Assembly (NCBI GenBank): GCA_964351195.1
Contig: CAYGNI010000002.1
Location: 1 to 50,517 of the forward strand
Reading direction: 5' to 3'
Length of the DNA: 50,517 nt
Source: TMED27 sp964351195
Lineage (GTDB): Bacteria; Pseudomonadota; Alphaproteobacteria; Micavibrionales; Micavibrionaceae
The position numbers and the translations under genes are program-made. Below, piece after piece: positions 42,974-50,517 of this stretch (position 1 is the stretch's first letter; each line of letters starts with the position of its first letter). The notes beneath the pieces were generated by a model. That model did no database searches, was not told the DNA's origin, and saw only the letters and a program-made list of their open reading frames with translations.

Positions 42974-44491
42974 ATGGCAGATAAAGATTACACAGATGAA
43001 GGTATTGAAAAGAAGAAGCGGGCGTTGAGCAAGGAAGAAAAGCGCAAACGCAAGAATCTTAAGGCCAAGAAAGCTGCGCAGAAAGAAAAACCGGAAAAAG
43101 ACGCGCAGGTTGATGACAACATCACGATCAATGACGAAGAAGAATGGCATGCCGTTCGCGAAAACTGGGCCAAGGAAAGTGCCAGCCGGATGAAAGCGCA
43201 TGCTTTGCGTGCGTTTGACACTGACGATGATATGCATTTGTCAAAACACATTTTAATGTTGGTTATTGCGTTTTTCTGGATTGTATTGGCGTTTTGGGCA
43301 AGTTTTGCGCCTCTGGATGAGGTGACACGCGGGGAAGGTAAGATTATCCCATCGAGCGAGGTCCAGGCTCTGCAGACGCTGGATGCGGGGATTGTTGAGG
43401 AATTCATGGTCCGGGAAGGGGACCGCGTTCAAGAAGGCCAGGTTTTGGTGCGTTTGAACGCGATTGAGGCGACGTCTGATTTTGATGCGAATAATGCCCG
43501 GTATTTGGGACTTTTGGCGTCTATTACACGTTTACAGGCAGAAGCAGAAGGTAAGGGGACAGTGGAGTTTCCTGAGGAAGTTATGAAGGGCGTGCCGCAA
43601 AGCGTGACCGAGGAATTGAATGCGTTCCGGGCGAACCGGGCGCAGATTGAAAGCCAAACCAATATTTTCCGTCAGCAGCTTAATCAGCGCGAACAAGAGG
43701 TGCGGGAGCTCAGTACGCGCATTGCTGACACACGCGGGGTTATTTCTTTACAACGTGAAGAGAAAGCGATGGTCGAACCCCTTGTGAAGCGTGGATCTGC
43801 GCCACCTTTGGAGCTGTTGCAGCTGGAGCGAACGATTAAAGAGAAGCAGGCGGAGTTGAATGGATATTATTCTAATCTGGAACGTGCAAAATCTGCGGTG
43901 CAAGAGGCGAATGCCCGCATTGATGAAGTACAGACAAATTCGCAAGCACAAGCGCAAACAGAGCTTTCGGCCAAGCTGATTGAGCTGAGTGAAATTAAAG
44001 AGCGTTTGTCGGCTTTGACAGAACGTAAGACGCGCACGGAGATTAAGTCGCCTGTGAACGGTACAATTCAGGAAATCACCGTGAATACGATAGGCGGGGT
44101 TGTACGTCCGGGTGAGGACTTGATTAAGATCGTGCCTCAGGATGACCGGTTGATCGTGGAAGCGCGTGTGAATCCGAAAGATAGGGCCTTTATCTATCCC
44201 GGGCAAAAGGCGGTTGTGAAGCTGACAGCATATGATTTCGCGATTTACGGCGGGTTGGATGCCGAGCTTACAAGCATTTCTGCGGATACGTTTGAGGATG
44301 AGAAGGGTAATTCGTATTACCTTGTGCGCTTGCGAACCAAGGAGACGGAGCTTAAGCGTAAGGGTGAAGTCTTGCCGATTGAGGTTGGGATGGTTGCGAG
44401 CGTTGATATTCTGACCGGTAAGAAAACGATTATGCAATATTTGCTGAAACCCTTCATCAAAACGCTTGATAATGCGATGTCTGAAAGATAA
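42974..44491 (+). CDS. HlyD-family membrane fusion adaptor of the type I secretion system (LapC-like)
   Basis: Protein of 505 residues. An unusually long cytoplasmic tail of about 90 residues begins with a Lys/Glu-rich block (KKKRALSKEEKRKRKNLKAK). A single membrane helix (92-112, LMLVIAFFWIVLAFWASF) comes next. The periplasmic part has the lipoyl-like halves (LDAGIVEEFMVREGDRVQEG and SPVNGTIQEITVNTIGGVV) around a long coiled coil (about 200-350). The C-terminal VGMVASVDILTGKKTIMQYL is typical. It joins the ABC exporter to TolC. The gene starts 2 bases after the exporter gene and thrS follows after 10 bases. Confidence 0.92.
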   Translation: MADKDYTDEGIEKKKRALSKEEKRKRKNLKAKKAAQKEKPEKDAQVDDNITINDEEEWHAVRENWAKESASRMKAHALRAFDTDDDMHLSKHILMLVIAFFWIVLAFWASFAPLDEVTRGEGKIIPSSEVQALQTLDAGIVEEFMVREGDRVQEGQVLVRLNAIEATSDFDANNARYLGLLASITRLQAEAEGKGTVEFPEEVMKGVPQSVTEELNAFRANRAQIESQTNIFRQQLNQREQEVRELSTRIADTRGVISLQREEKAMVEPLVKRGSAPPLELLQLERTIKEKQAELNGYYSNLERAKSAVQEANARIDEVQTNSQAQAQTELSAKLIELSEIKERLSALTERKTRTEIKSPVNGTIQEITVNTIGGVVRPGEDLIKIVPQDDRLIVEARVNPKDRAFIYPGQKAVVKLTAYDFAIYGGLDAELTSISADTFEDEKGNSYYLVRLRTKETELKRKGEVLPIEVGMVASVDILTGKKTIMQYLLKPFIKTLDNAMSER

Positions 44492-44501
44492 TTTCCTTCC
44501 C

Positions 44502-46493
44502 ATGGGACAAGCAGCTGAAAATCAAATTACTATTACTTTGCCTGATGGGGCGCAGCGCCAGTATGCGGCGGGCGTGACGGGGATGGAGATTGCGGAGAGC
44601 ATTTCGAAATCTTTGGCGAAGGCCGTGATTGCGGTGAAGATCGATGGGGAGGTTTGCGATCTCTCATTGCCCATTTTGCATAATTCATTTATCAGTTTAG
44701 TGAAGCGTAGTGGGGATGATGACCGTGAGGTCGCGCTGGAGATGATCCGCCATGATGCGGCGCATGTGATGGCGGAGGCTGTGCAGACGTTGTTTCCAGG
44801 CACGCAGGTGACGATTGGTCCGTCTATTGAAAATGGGTTTTATTATGATTTTGCGCGCAATGAGCCGTTTTCGACCGAGGATTTTGAAGCGATCGAAAAA
44901 GAGATGCGCAAGATTGTTGAGCGCGGCGCGGCTTTTACCCGTGAGGTGTGGGACCGCGATGAGGCGATTGCCTATTTCAAAGACAAGGGCGAGATGTATA
45001 AGGTCGAGCTGATTGAAGATCTGCCCGAGAGCGAAGAGATCAAGATTTATAAGCAGGGCGAGTGGCTTGATTTGTGTCGTGGGCCGCATATGCCCACCAC
45101 CAAGCAAGTTGGAACCGCGTTTAAGCTGCTTAAGGTTGCGGGCGCGTATTGGCGCGGGGATTCAAACAAGGCGATGCTGACGCGGATTTACGGGACGGCA
45201 TGGCGGGATGAGAATGAGCTGAAGGCTTATCTGACGCAGCTTGAGGAGGCTGAAGCGCGCGATCACCGCAAGCTGGGCGCGGAGATGGATTTGTTCCATT
45301 TCCAGCATGAGGCGCAGGGATCTGTGTTCTGGCATGCCAAGGGTTATACGATTTATAACCAAATGGAAGGCTATATTCGTCGCCGTCTCCAGGACGCCGG
45401 GTATGGCGAGGTGAAGACGCCGCAGCTGATTGATAACAAATTGTGGGAGGCGTCCGGTCACTGGGGGAAATTCCGCGAAAATATGTTTGTGGTGCCTGAT
45501 GAAATCCCGTCAACTGAAGAGGACGGGCCGGTGGTGAGCGACAAGGCGTTTGAAAAGCTGATGGCTTTGAAGCCGATGAATTGCCCCGCGCATGTGCAGA
45601 TTTTCAAGCAGGGTTTGAAATCCTATCGTGATTTGCCCATTCGGATGGCGGAGTTCGGGTGTTGTCACCGCAATGAGGCGCATGGGGCGCTGCATGGCTT
45701 GATGCGTGTGCGGCAGATGACGCAGGATGATGCGCATATTTTCTGTTCCGAGGATCAGATTACATCGGAATCGATCGCGTTTTGTGAGCTTTTGCAGGCA
45801 GTTTATAAGGATCTTGGATTTGATGATCTGGATGTGAAGCTGGCGTTGCGTCCCGATACGCGTGCGGGAACTGACGAGACCTGGGATAAGGCCGAGCAGG
45901 GGCTACGGGATGCATTGAATGCGGCGGGTTTGGACTTTGAAGAATTGCCGAATGAAGGGGCGTTTTACGGGCCGAAGATTGAATTTCATCTGAAGGACGC
46001 GATTGGGCGAACATGGCAGTGCGGAACTTTGCAGCTCGACTTTGTTTTGCCAGAACGGCTGGATGCGAGCTATATCGGTGAAGATGGGGCTAAGCACCGG
46101 CCTGTGATGCTGCACCGGGCGATTTTGGGGACGCTGGAGCGGTTTATCGGCATTATGATTGAGAATTATGCGGGGAAGCTTCCGTTGTGGCTGGCGCCCG
46201 TGCAATGCGTTGTGGCGACGATTACCGATAGCGCGGATGATTATGCGCGTGAGGTGTATGAGGCGTTGAAAGCGGCAGGCATTCGCGTCGAGCTGGATAT
46301 TCGCAATGAGAAGATCAATTACAAGGTGCGTGAGCATTCGGTGGCCAAGGTGCCGAATTTGTTTGTTGTCGGCGCGCGTGAGGCCGAGGAGCGCAGCGTA
46401 GCCATCCGGCGTTTGGGATCGAAGGATCAAAGCGTCGAGGCTTTGGACGGTGCGATTGCGGCTCTGGCCCAAGAAGCGAAGCCTCCGTTTTAG
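44502..46493 (+). CDS. thrS: Threonyl-tRNA synthetase
   Basis: Charges tRNA-Thr. Protein of 663 residues, full length. The N-terminal TGS domain contains ITLPDGAQRQYAAGVTGMEI. The editing domain has the HxxxH motif in RHDAAHVMAEAVQ and the later CRGPHMP, which supply the editing ligands. The class II core holds MNCPAHVQIFKQ, RMAEFGCCHRNEAHGALHGL and DDAHIFC. The C-terminal anticodon-binding domain begins near APVQCVVATITDSADDY. ATG 44502 is chosen; an earlier ATG at 44466 overlaps the adaptor gene. The 10-base gap means thrS is probably co-transcribed with the secretion genes, an uncommon arrangement. Confidence 0.97.
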   Translation: MGQAAENQITITLPDGAQRQYAAGVTGMEIAESISKSLAKAVIAVKIDGEVCDLSLPILHNSFISLVKRSGDDDREVALEMIRHDAAHVMAEAVQTLFPGTQVTIGPSIENGFYYDFARNEPFSTEDFEAIEKEMRKIVERGAAFTREVWDRDEAIAYFKDKGEMYKVELIEDLPESEEIKIYKQGEWLDLCRGPHMPTTKQVGTAFKLLKVAGAYWRGDSNKAMLTRIYGTAWRDENELKAYLTQLEEAEARDHRKLGAEMDLFHFQHEAQGSVFWHAKGYTIYNQMEGYIRRRLQDAGYGEVKTPQLIDNKLWEASGHWGKFRENMFVVPDEIPSTEEDGPVVSDKAFEKLMALKPMNCPAHVQIFKQGLKSYRDLPIRMAEFGCCHRNEAHGALHGLMRVRQMTQDDAHIFCSEDQITSESIAFCELLQAVYKDLGFDDLDVKLALRPDTRAGTDETWDKAEQGLRDALNAAGLDFEELPNEGAFYGPKIEFHLKDAIGRTWQCGTLQLDFVLPERLDASYIGEDGAKHRPVMLHRAILGTLERFIGIMIENYAGKLPLWLAPVQCVVATITDSADDYAREVYEALKAAGIRVELDIRNEKINYKVREHSVAKVPNLFVVGAREAEERSVAIRRLGSKDQSVEALDGAIAALAQEAKPPF

Positions 46494-46495
46494 AT

Positions 46496-46951
46496 ATGAA
46501 ACGTTATTTGCCCCCTCTTTTATGGATTTTAGGTTTTCAGGCTGTTTCGGCTTTGATTGGTGTTGTCACGCAAGGCAATATGGCGTGGTATGAAACATTA
46601 GAGAAATCGTCCTTAACGCCGCCTGATATTGCGTTTCCCATTGTTTGGACGTGTCTTTATATCATGCTGGCGATTGCGGGATATCTGGTTTGGAAAAAGC
46701 GTGAGCAGCGCGATGTGTTTATATTATTTTGGGTCCAGATGCTCTTGAATTGGGGCTGGAGTTTTGTGTTTTTCGGCGCGCATTTGGTGATCATCGGGTT
46801 TTTCTGGATCGTTTTGTTTGATCTGGCTATGCTAGCATTTATTGTTAAAGCGTGGCGCGCTAATAAACCTGCGGCTTTGCTGGTTCTTCCAACCCTTGTT
46901 TGGGGGAGTTTCGCGGCGTATTTAAATTATATGATATGGATTTTGAATTAA
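46496..46951 (+). CDS. tspO: TspO/MBR family tryptophan-rich sensory protein
   Basis: Membrane protein of 151 residues with five helices, the length and topology of TspO. Diagnostic parts are WYETLEKSSLTPPDIAFPIV, WTCLYIMLAIAGYLVW, QMLLNWGWSFVFFGAH and AAYLNYMIWILN. TspO binds porphyrins and other ligands and modulates tetrapyrrole or stress responses. It begins 2 bases after thrS and is followed after 1 base by the pirin gene, so it is part of the same transcript. Confidence 0.92.
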   Translation: MKRYLPPLLWILGFQAVSALIGVVTQGNMAWYETLEKSSLTPPDIAFPIVWTCLYIMLAIAGYLVWKKREQRDVFILFWVQMLLNWGWSFVFFGAHLVIIGFFWIVLFDLAMLAFIVKAWRANKPAALLVLPTLVWGSFAAYLNYMIWILN

Positions 46952-46952
46952 G

Positions 46953-47867
46953 ATGAGTACGTTACAGCACATAGAATGTGATGCGCAGGCGGACCTCGAA
47001 GATGATCCGGTGAAGCAGGTTGTGATTCCGCGGACAGCGGATATTGGCGGGTTTGAGGTGCATCGCGCTTTGCCGGCCAAAGAACGCCGTTTAATCGGCC
47101 CGTTTATTTTTTGGGATCAGGCCGGGCCGGGTGAATTCGTGAGCGGAAAAGGTTTAGATGTGCGTCCGCATCCGCATATTTGTTTATCGACGGTCACGTA
47201 TTTGTTTAGCGGCTCTTTGGATCACAAGGATTCTGCAGGGTCAGATATACGCATTACACCCGGCGATGTGAATTTGATGACGGCGGGGCGTGGGATTGTC
47301 CATTCCGAGCGTACCGGACCGGATGTACGGCAAAACCCATCGGATTTGTTTGGTATTCAATCCTGGCTGGCGTTGCCGAAAGCGCATGAAGAGCAGAACC
47401 CGGAGTTCCATCATATCGGGAAGGCGGATTTGCCCGAAATGGAATATGACGGTATGAGGGCGCGCGTGATTATGGGCTCTTTGTGGGGGAAGGCTTCGCC
47501 TGTGCCGAGTTTGGTAGATACGCTGTATCTGGATATTGTTTTGGAAGCGGGCGCGGTTTTTGAGGTGCCTGTGGAGACCGAAGAGCGCGGTTTATATGTT
47601 ATGGGGAACGCAATTGAGATATCAGGCGTTAGGTACGAGCCGATGCAGCTTTTGATCCTCAATCCCGGTGATCAGGTGGTCGTCAAAGCCCTTGGTCCCT
47701 TGCGGATGATGGTGATGGGCGGCGAAGTTATGGACGGGCCGCGGCATGTTTGGTGGAATTTTGTGGCCTCCAGCAAGGAGCGCATTGAGCAGGCCAAGGA
47801 AGACTGGAAAAACGGGAAATTTGAGAAAGTCGCGGGGGATGATGAATTTATACCCCTACCGGATTAA
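46953..47867 (+). CDS. Pirin family bicupin protein
   Basis: Protein of 304 residues with two cupin barrels. The N-terminal cupin carries the metal ligands in RPHPHICLSTVTYLFSG and AGRGIVHSER (two His near His-x-His, one His and one Glu). The C-terminal pirin domain begins near SLVDTLYLDIVLEAGAVFEV. Bacterial pirins can act as quercetin dioxygenases or metabolic regulators; the role here is unknown. It is translationally close to tspO (1-base gap) and is the last gene of the run that starts in the secretion locus. A promoter for infC follows. Confidence 0.92.
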   Translation: MSTLQHIECDAQADLEDDPVKQVVIPRTADIGGFEVHRALPAKERRLIGPFIFWDQAGPGEFVSGKGLDVRPHPHICLSTVTYLFSGSLDHKDSAGSDIRITPGDVNLMTAGRGIVHSERTGPDVRQNPSDLFGIQSWLALPKAHEEQNPEFHHIGKADLPEMEYDGMRARVIMGSLWGKASPVPSLVDTLYLDIVLEAGAVFEVPVETEERGLYVMGNAIEISGVRYEPMQLLILNPGDQVVVKALGPLRMMVMGGEVMDGPRHVWWNFVASSKERIEQAKEDWKNGKFEKVAGDDEFIPLPD

Positions 47868-47876
47868 AAGCCGCGC

Positions 47877-47904
47877 TTGACAAAGATCACAGCCGTGTTA
47901 ATGA
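47877..47904 (+). promoter_or_regulatory. Candidate promoter of infC
   Basis: TTGACA (47877-47882), a 16-base spacer and TAATGA (47899-47904), ten bases after the pirin stop codon. It would give a leader of about 55 bases before the infC start. The box type (TTGACA with a GTTAAT-containing -10) resembles those of the adhesin and OmpA-domain genes. Confidence 0.45.
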
Positions 47905-47952
47905 TTTTCCAATATTTAAGACTTAAAATGAACATATTTGGTTTAACAAGAT

Positions 47953-47967
47953 AAGGAGATACCCATC
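47953..47967 (+). promoter_or_regulatory. Ribosome site that points to an AUC start for infC
   Basis: AAGGAGAT (47953-47960) is a strong Shine-Dalgarno sequence. Six bases separate GGAG from ATC (47965-47967), which is in frame with infC, whereas the first ATG (47977) is 18 bases away. infC genes often begin with a rare codon such as AUU, which IF3 itself discriminates against as an autoregulatory device. Confidence 0.75.
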
Positions 47968-48519
47968 GCTAGACCCATGAATACTAATCGTCCACCTCCA
48001 CGCGGTGATGGAACACGCATCAACGAAGACATCACAGCCGCGGAAGTCCGCGTTGTCGGTGAAGATGGAGAGATGAAGGGCGTTATGTCTGTTGCTGAAG
48101 GCGTTAAGTTAGCCGAGGAAGCCGGTTTGGATCTGGTTGAGGTTTCTCCGAATGCGAATCCTCCTGTTTGCAAGATTCTCGACTACGGTAAGTATAAATA
48201 CGAGCAGCAGAAGAAAGCTTCTGAAGCGCGTAAGAAACAGAAAACCGTGGATGTGAAGGAAGTCAAAATCCGTCCCGGGATTGAGGAGCATGATTACAAT
48301 GTGAAAATGCGCAACGCGCGTAAATTCCTTGAAAATGGTGATAAAGTCAAAGTGACCATGCGTTTTCGTGGCCGTGAAATGGCGCACCAGAATATCGGTA
48401 TGGATTTGCTAAAGCGCATGATTGACGAGCTTGCCGATGTCGGGAAGGTCGATCTGGAGCCGAAAATGGAAGGGCGCCAGATTATTATGGTTCTTTCTTC
48501 TGAGGTGAGTGTCGCTTAG
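47965..48519 (+). CDS. infC: Translation initiation factor IF-3
   Basis: Controls start-codon fidelity and keeps ribosomal subunits apart. The N-terminal domain has RINEDITAAEVRVVGEDGE and GLDLVEVSPNANPPVCKILD, then the lysine-rich linker YGKYKYEQQKKASEARKKQK. The C-terminal domain holds VKEVKIRPGIEEHDYNVKMR, VTMRFRGREMAHQNIGMDLL and a final QIIMVLSSE strand. Starting at ATC 47965 gives 184 residues and the N-terminus ARPMNTNRPPPRGDG, matching the short, Arg/Pro-rich start of alphaproteobacterial IF3. rpmI and rplT do not follow; a convergent flavoprotein gene does. thrS lies 1.5 kb upstream, a loose form of the classic thrS-infC order. Confidence 0.94.
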   Translation: MARPMNTNRPPPRGDGTRINEDITAAEVRVVGEDGEMKGVMSVAEGVKLAEEAGLDLVEVSPNANPPVCKILDYGKYKYEQQKKASEARKKQKTVDVKEVKIRPGIEEHDYNVKMRNARKFLENGDKVKVTMRFRGREMAHQNIGMDLLKRMIDELADVGKVDLEPKMEGRQIIMVLSSEVSVA

Positions 48520-48541
48520 AGCTCAGAGCTCAGAGCGTGTT

Positions 48542-49747
48542 TTATACATTGCGTCCTGCTGCATATCCCGAAGACCATGCCCATTGGAAATTATACCCCC
48601 CAAGATGCCCGGTGACGTCTACGACCTCGCCGATGAAGAATAGGCCGGGGTGATTTTTGCATTCCATGGTTTTAGACGATAGATCGTTGGTATCGATGCC
48701 ATGAAGGGTGACTTCGGCGGTTCTATACCCTTCGGTGCCTGCGGGTTTGATCGTCCAGTCGTTGACGGCGGATGCAATTGTTATGAGTTTTTTATCTGAA
48801 AGATCGGCGAGGCGGCCCGTGATTTTTGCCGTTTCGCAGACTTGATCCGCGAGGCGGGCAGGCAGGATATGTGAGAGGGCGGTTTCGATATTTTGTTTGG
48901 GGTTTTCGGTTTTGCGGGTTTTGAGAAAATCGAGCGCATTTGTATTTGGTGCGAGGTTGATGGTGATGGCGTCGCCTTCGTTCCAATAGGATGATATTTG
49001 CAAGATTGCGGGGCCGGAGAGACCACGATGGGTGAAGACGAGGCCTTCGGTAAAGCTGTGTTTTCCGCAGGTGGTGGTGACCTCGAGCGATACGCCGCTT
49101 AAGGTTTTGCAAAATTCCAGAAGGCTGGTTTGGAATGTGAGCGGGCCCAAGGCGGGGCGGGTTTCAACGATGTTGATGCCGAATTGCCGCGCGATATCGT
49201 AGCCGAATTTGCTGGCGCCGATTTTGGGAATGGACAGGCCGCCTGTGGCGATGACGAGGGATTCGCAGGTCAGCGCGCCGATTGTGGTTTGAAGTTGGTA
49301 TTGGTCGTCTTTGTGGGTGATGGTTTCTACGGTTGTTTCGGGTTTTACGGTGACATGGGCGGTTTCGCATTCCTTGAGCAGCATGTCGATGATGTGCTGC
49401 GCGCTTTCGTTGCAAAAGAGCTGGCCCAGTTTTTTACCGCTATTATCCTTTTCATGCCAGGCGATGCCGTGTTTTTCGATCAGTGCAATGAAATCGTTTT
49501 GCGTGAATTGTTTAAGCGCGGATTTGCAAAAATGCGGGTTTTGGGAGATATAGGCAGCGGGGCGGGTATGCAGGTTTGTGAAATTGCAGCGCCCGCCGCC
49601 GGAAATACGGATTTTTTCACCGATCTTTTTAGAGTGATCAATGAGCAGGGTTTTGCGGCCGCGCTTGCCCGATTCAATCGCGCATATAAGGCCGGCAGCG
49701 CCCGCGCCAATAATGATGGCGTCGTAATGGTTTTTGTTTGTTTTCAT
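48542..49747 (-). CDS. HI0933/YhiN family NAD(P)/FAD-dependent oxidoreductase
   Basis: Flavoprotein of 401 residues. The N-terminal FAD-binding Rossmann motif is AIIIGAGAAGLICAIESGKR, followed by GEKIRISGGGRCNFTN, the family hallmark. Near the C-terminus, FFIGEVVDVTGHLGGYNFQW and AWSSGYAAG form the second FAD contact. The physiological substrate of this family is unknown. It converges on infC (22-base gap that includes a short GAGCTCA tandem at 48519-48537) and lies 48 bases downstream of trxA on the same strand, so it may be co-transcribed with addA-trxA. Confidence 0.92.
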   Translation of the reverse strand: MKTNKNHYDAIIIGAGAAGLICAIESGKRGRKTLLIDHSKKIGEKIRISGGGRCNFTNLHTRPAAYISQNPHFCKSALKQFTQNDFIALIEKHGIAWHEKDNSGKKLGQLFCNESAQHIIDMLLKECETAHVTVKPETTVETITHKDDQYQLQTTIGALTCESLVIATGGLSIPKIGASKFGYDIARQFGINIVETRPALGPLTFQTSLLEFCKTLSGVSLEVTTTCGKHSFTEGLVFTHRGLSGPAILQISSYWNEGDAITINLAPNTNALDFLKTRKTENPKQNIETALSHILPARLADQVCETAKITGRLADLSDKKLITIASAVNDWTIKPAGTEGYRTAEVTLHGIDTNDLSSKTMECKNHPGLFFIGEVVDVTGHLGGYNFQWAWSSGYAAGRNV

Positions 49748-49795
49748 GTGTAGGCCAAGATCCCCGCTTGCGCGGGGAAGGCAAGGGTGAGGGGT

Positions 49796-50116
49796 TTAAA
49801 CCGCGCCTTCGACCCATTCGGCGAGTTGGGATTTCGGCATGCCGCCGACCTTGGTATCGACAACCTGGCCGTCTTTGAAAATCATCAATGTCGGTACGCC
49901 GCGCACGCCGTATTTGGTTGGGGCTTCGGGGGCGTCTTCGATATTCACTTTGACGACTTTGACCTTGCCGTCCATGTCAGCCGCAAGTTCGTCCACCAAA
50001 GGAGAAAGTTGTTTACAAGGGCCACACCATTCCGCCCAGAAGTCCACCAAGACGGGGCTGTCTGCGTTTAAAACTTCGGCTTCAAAATCTGTGTCTGTGA
50101 CTGCTTTACTCGACAT
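49796..50116 (-). CDS. trxA: Thioredoxin
   Basis: Small disulfide reductase of 106 residues. The active site is FWAEWCGPCKQLSPL and the cis-proline loop is VRGVPTLMIFKDG, so it is a classical thioredoxin. ATG 50116 is chosen because AAGGA lies nine bases upstream; two earlier ATG codons (50125, 50122) overlap the ribosome site. The gene lies 51 bases downstream of addA, a pairing common in alphaproteobacteria. Confidence 0.95.
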   Translation of the reverse strand: MSSKAVTDTDFEAEVLNADSPVLVDFWAEWCGPCKQLSPLVDELAADMDGKVKVVKVNIEDAPEAPTKYGVRGVPTLMIFKDGQVVDTKVGGMPKSQLAEWVEGAV

Positions 50117-50167
50117 AATCATCATTCCTTAATTTCGTAAATTTCCTAACCTTACTACATATATAGG

Positions 50168-50517
50168 CTAACACGTATCGGGATCAAGAGGCATTAAATT
50201 TGGGCCGTCCGTCCACAGGAGTGCGGCTTTGATGGTGCGGTCGGGATAGATGCCGCGCAGCGTGTCGGCATAGGCTTTGATCTGGCGGCGATAGATGGCG
50301 GGAATATCGGCCGGATCGGTGGGTGGCGGGCGGTTTGTTTTGTAATCGATGATGTAGATTTCATCAGGCGTGACGAGCAGGCGGTCGATTTGGCCGCTGA
50401 TGAGGCGTCCGTCGGGTAAAAGCCCGGTGATGGGGACTTCGGCGCGGGAATTGGGGCCGAAAATGGCGGCGAATTCGGGGTGGTCCAGCACGGCAAGCGT
50501 TTCGGTGAGGATGCTGT
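50168..50517 (-). CDS. addA: AddA double-strand break repair helicase-nuclease, C-terminal end only
   Basis: The 5' part lies outside the window. The visible end carries the PD-(D/E)XK nuclease core: GQIDRLLVTPDEIYIIDYKT (Asp and Asp-Tyr-Lys metal and catalytic residues), then an IPAIYRRQIKAYADTL helix and ALLWTDGPNLMPLD. This is the AddA-type C-terminus, which degrades DNA ends until a Chi-like site during RecA-dependent repair. addB, the usual partner, would be expected further right. trxA follows. Confidence 0.9.
   Translation of the reverse strand, partial: SILTETLAVLDHPEFAAIFGPNSRAEVPITGLLPDGRLISGQIDRLLVTPDEIYIIDYKTNRPPPTDPADIPAIYRRQIKAYADTLRGIYPDRTIKAALLWTDGPNLMPLDPDTC

Noticed and set aside
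48519..48537. GAGCTCA short tandem repeat after infC
   Set aside because: Only two and a half 7-base units; too short to claim function beyond chance or slippage.

Overview
The window looks like part of an alphaproteobacterial chromosome of moderate GC content. The evidence is the surA-rsmA pair, an NDUFA9-type complex I accessory protein, the alphaproteobacterial-style serA/serC set, an addA-trxA end, thrS close to infC, and a BigR/SqrR-type ArsR regulator. A Micavibrio-like or related deep-branching lineage would fit the mix of large secreted adhesins and an oversized pilin, but that is inference from gene content only. No integrase, transposase, CRISPR array or prophage module was seen.

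Layout. 1-3.7 kb: end of an NDUFA9-like gene, surA, rsmA, a tandem helix-turn-helix unknown and gmk. 3.9-9 kb: an ArsR regulator, two envelope glycosyltransferases, an alpha/beta hydrolase, three small membrane proteins (one with an HEIGH motif) and tRNA-Ser(GGA). 9.2-13.9 kb: a lone receiver protein, a PilC/GspF inner-membrane protein and an 856-residue prepilin whose body resembles a phage tail fibre. 14-18 kb: an AsmA-like protein, a CPA2 antiporter and a MATE exporter. 18.1-20.7 kb: a divergent sulfotransferase-like protein and a DUF4114/RTX secreted protein. 20.7-28.9 kb: rsmC, a single-module ClpB-like AAA+ ATPase, serB, serC, a DEAD-box helicase and serA, which together cover the whole phosphorylated serine pathway. 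28.9-30 kb: about 1.1 kb with no convincing gene but many perfect hairpins.

30-44.5 kb is the most distinctive region: a complete adhesin type I secretion locus. It encodes a 2617-residue LapA/BapA-like adhesin, an OmpA-domain protein with no clear signal peptide, TolC, a LapB/LssB-type ABC exporter with a dead C39 domain, and the HlyD-family adaptor. The adhesin and OmpA-domain genes share the same promoter layout (TTGACA, 11 bases, ATTTGTTAAT). The adhesin carries two PAAG motifs just after its N-terminal module, which suggests LapG-type release from the cell surface, although no lapD or lapG lies in the window. The secretion operon runs almost without gaps into thrS, a TspO gene and a pirin gene.

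44.5-50.5 kb is mostly housekeeping: thrS, TspO, pirin, infC (which appears to start at AUC), an HI0933-family flavoprotein, trxA and the 3' end of addA. Two small families of palindromic intergenic repeats are visible; both copies of one family sit between convergent genes.
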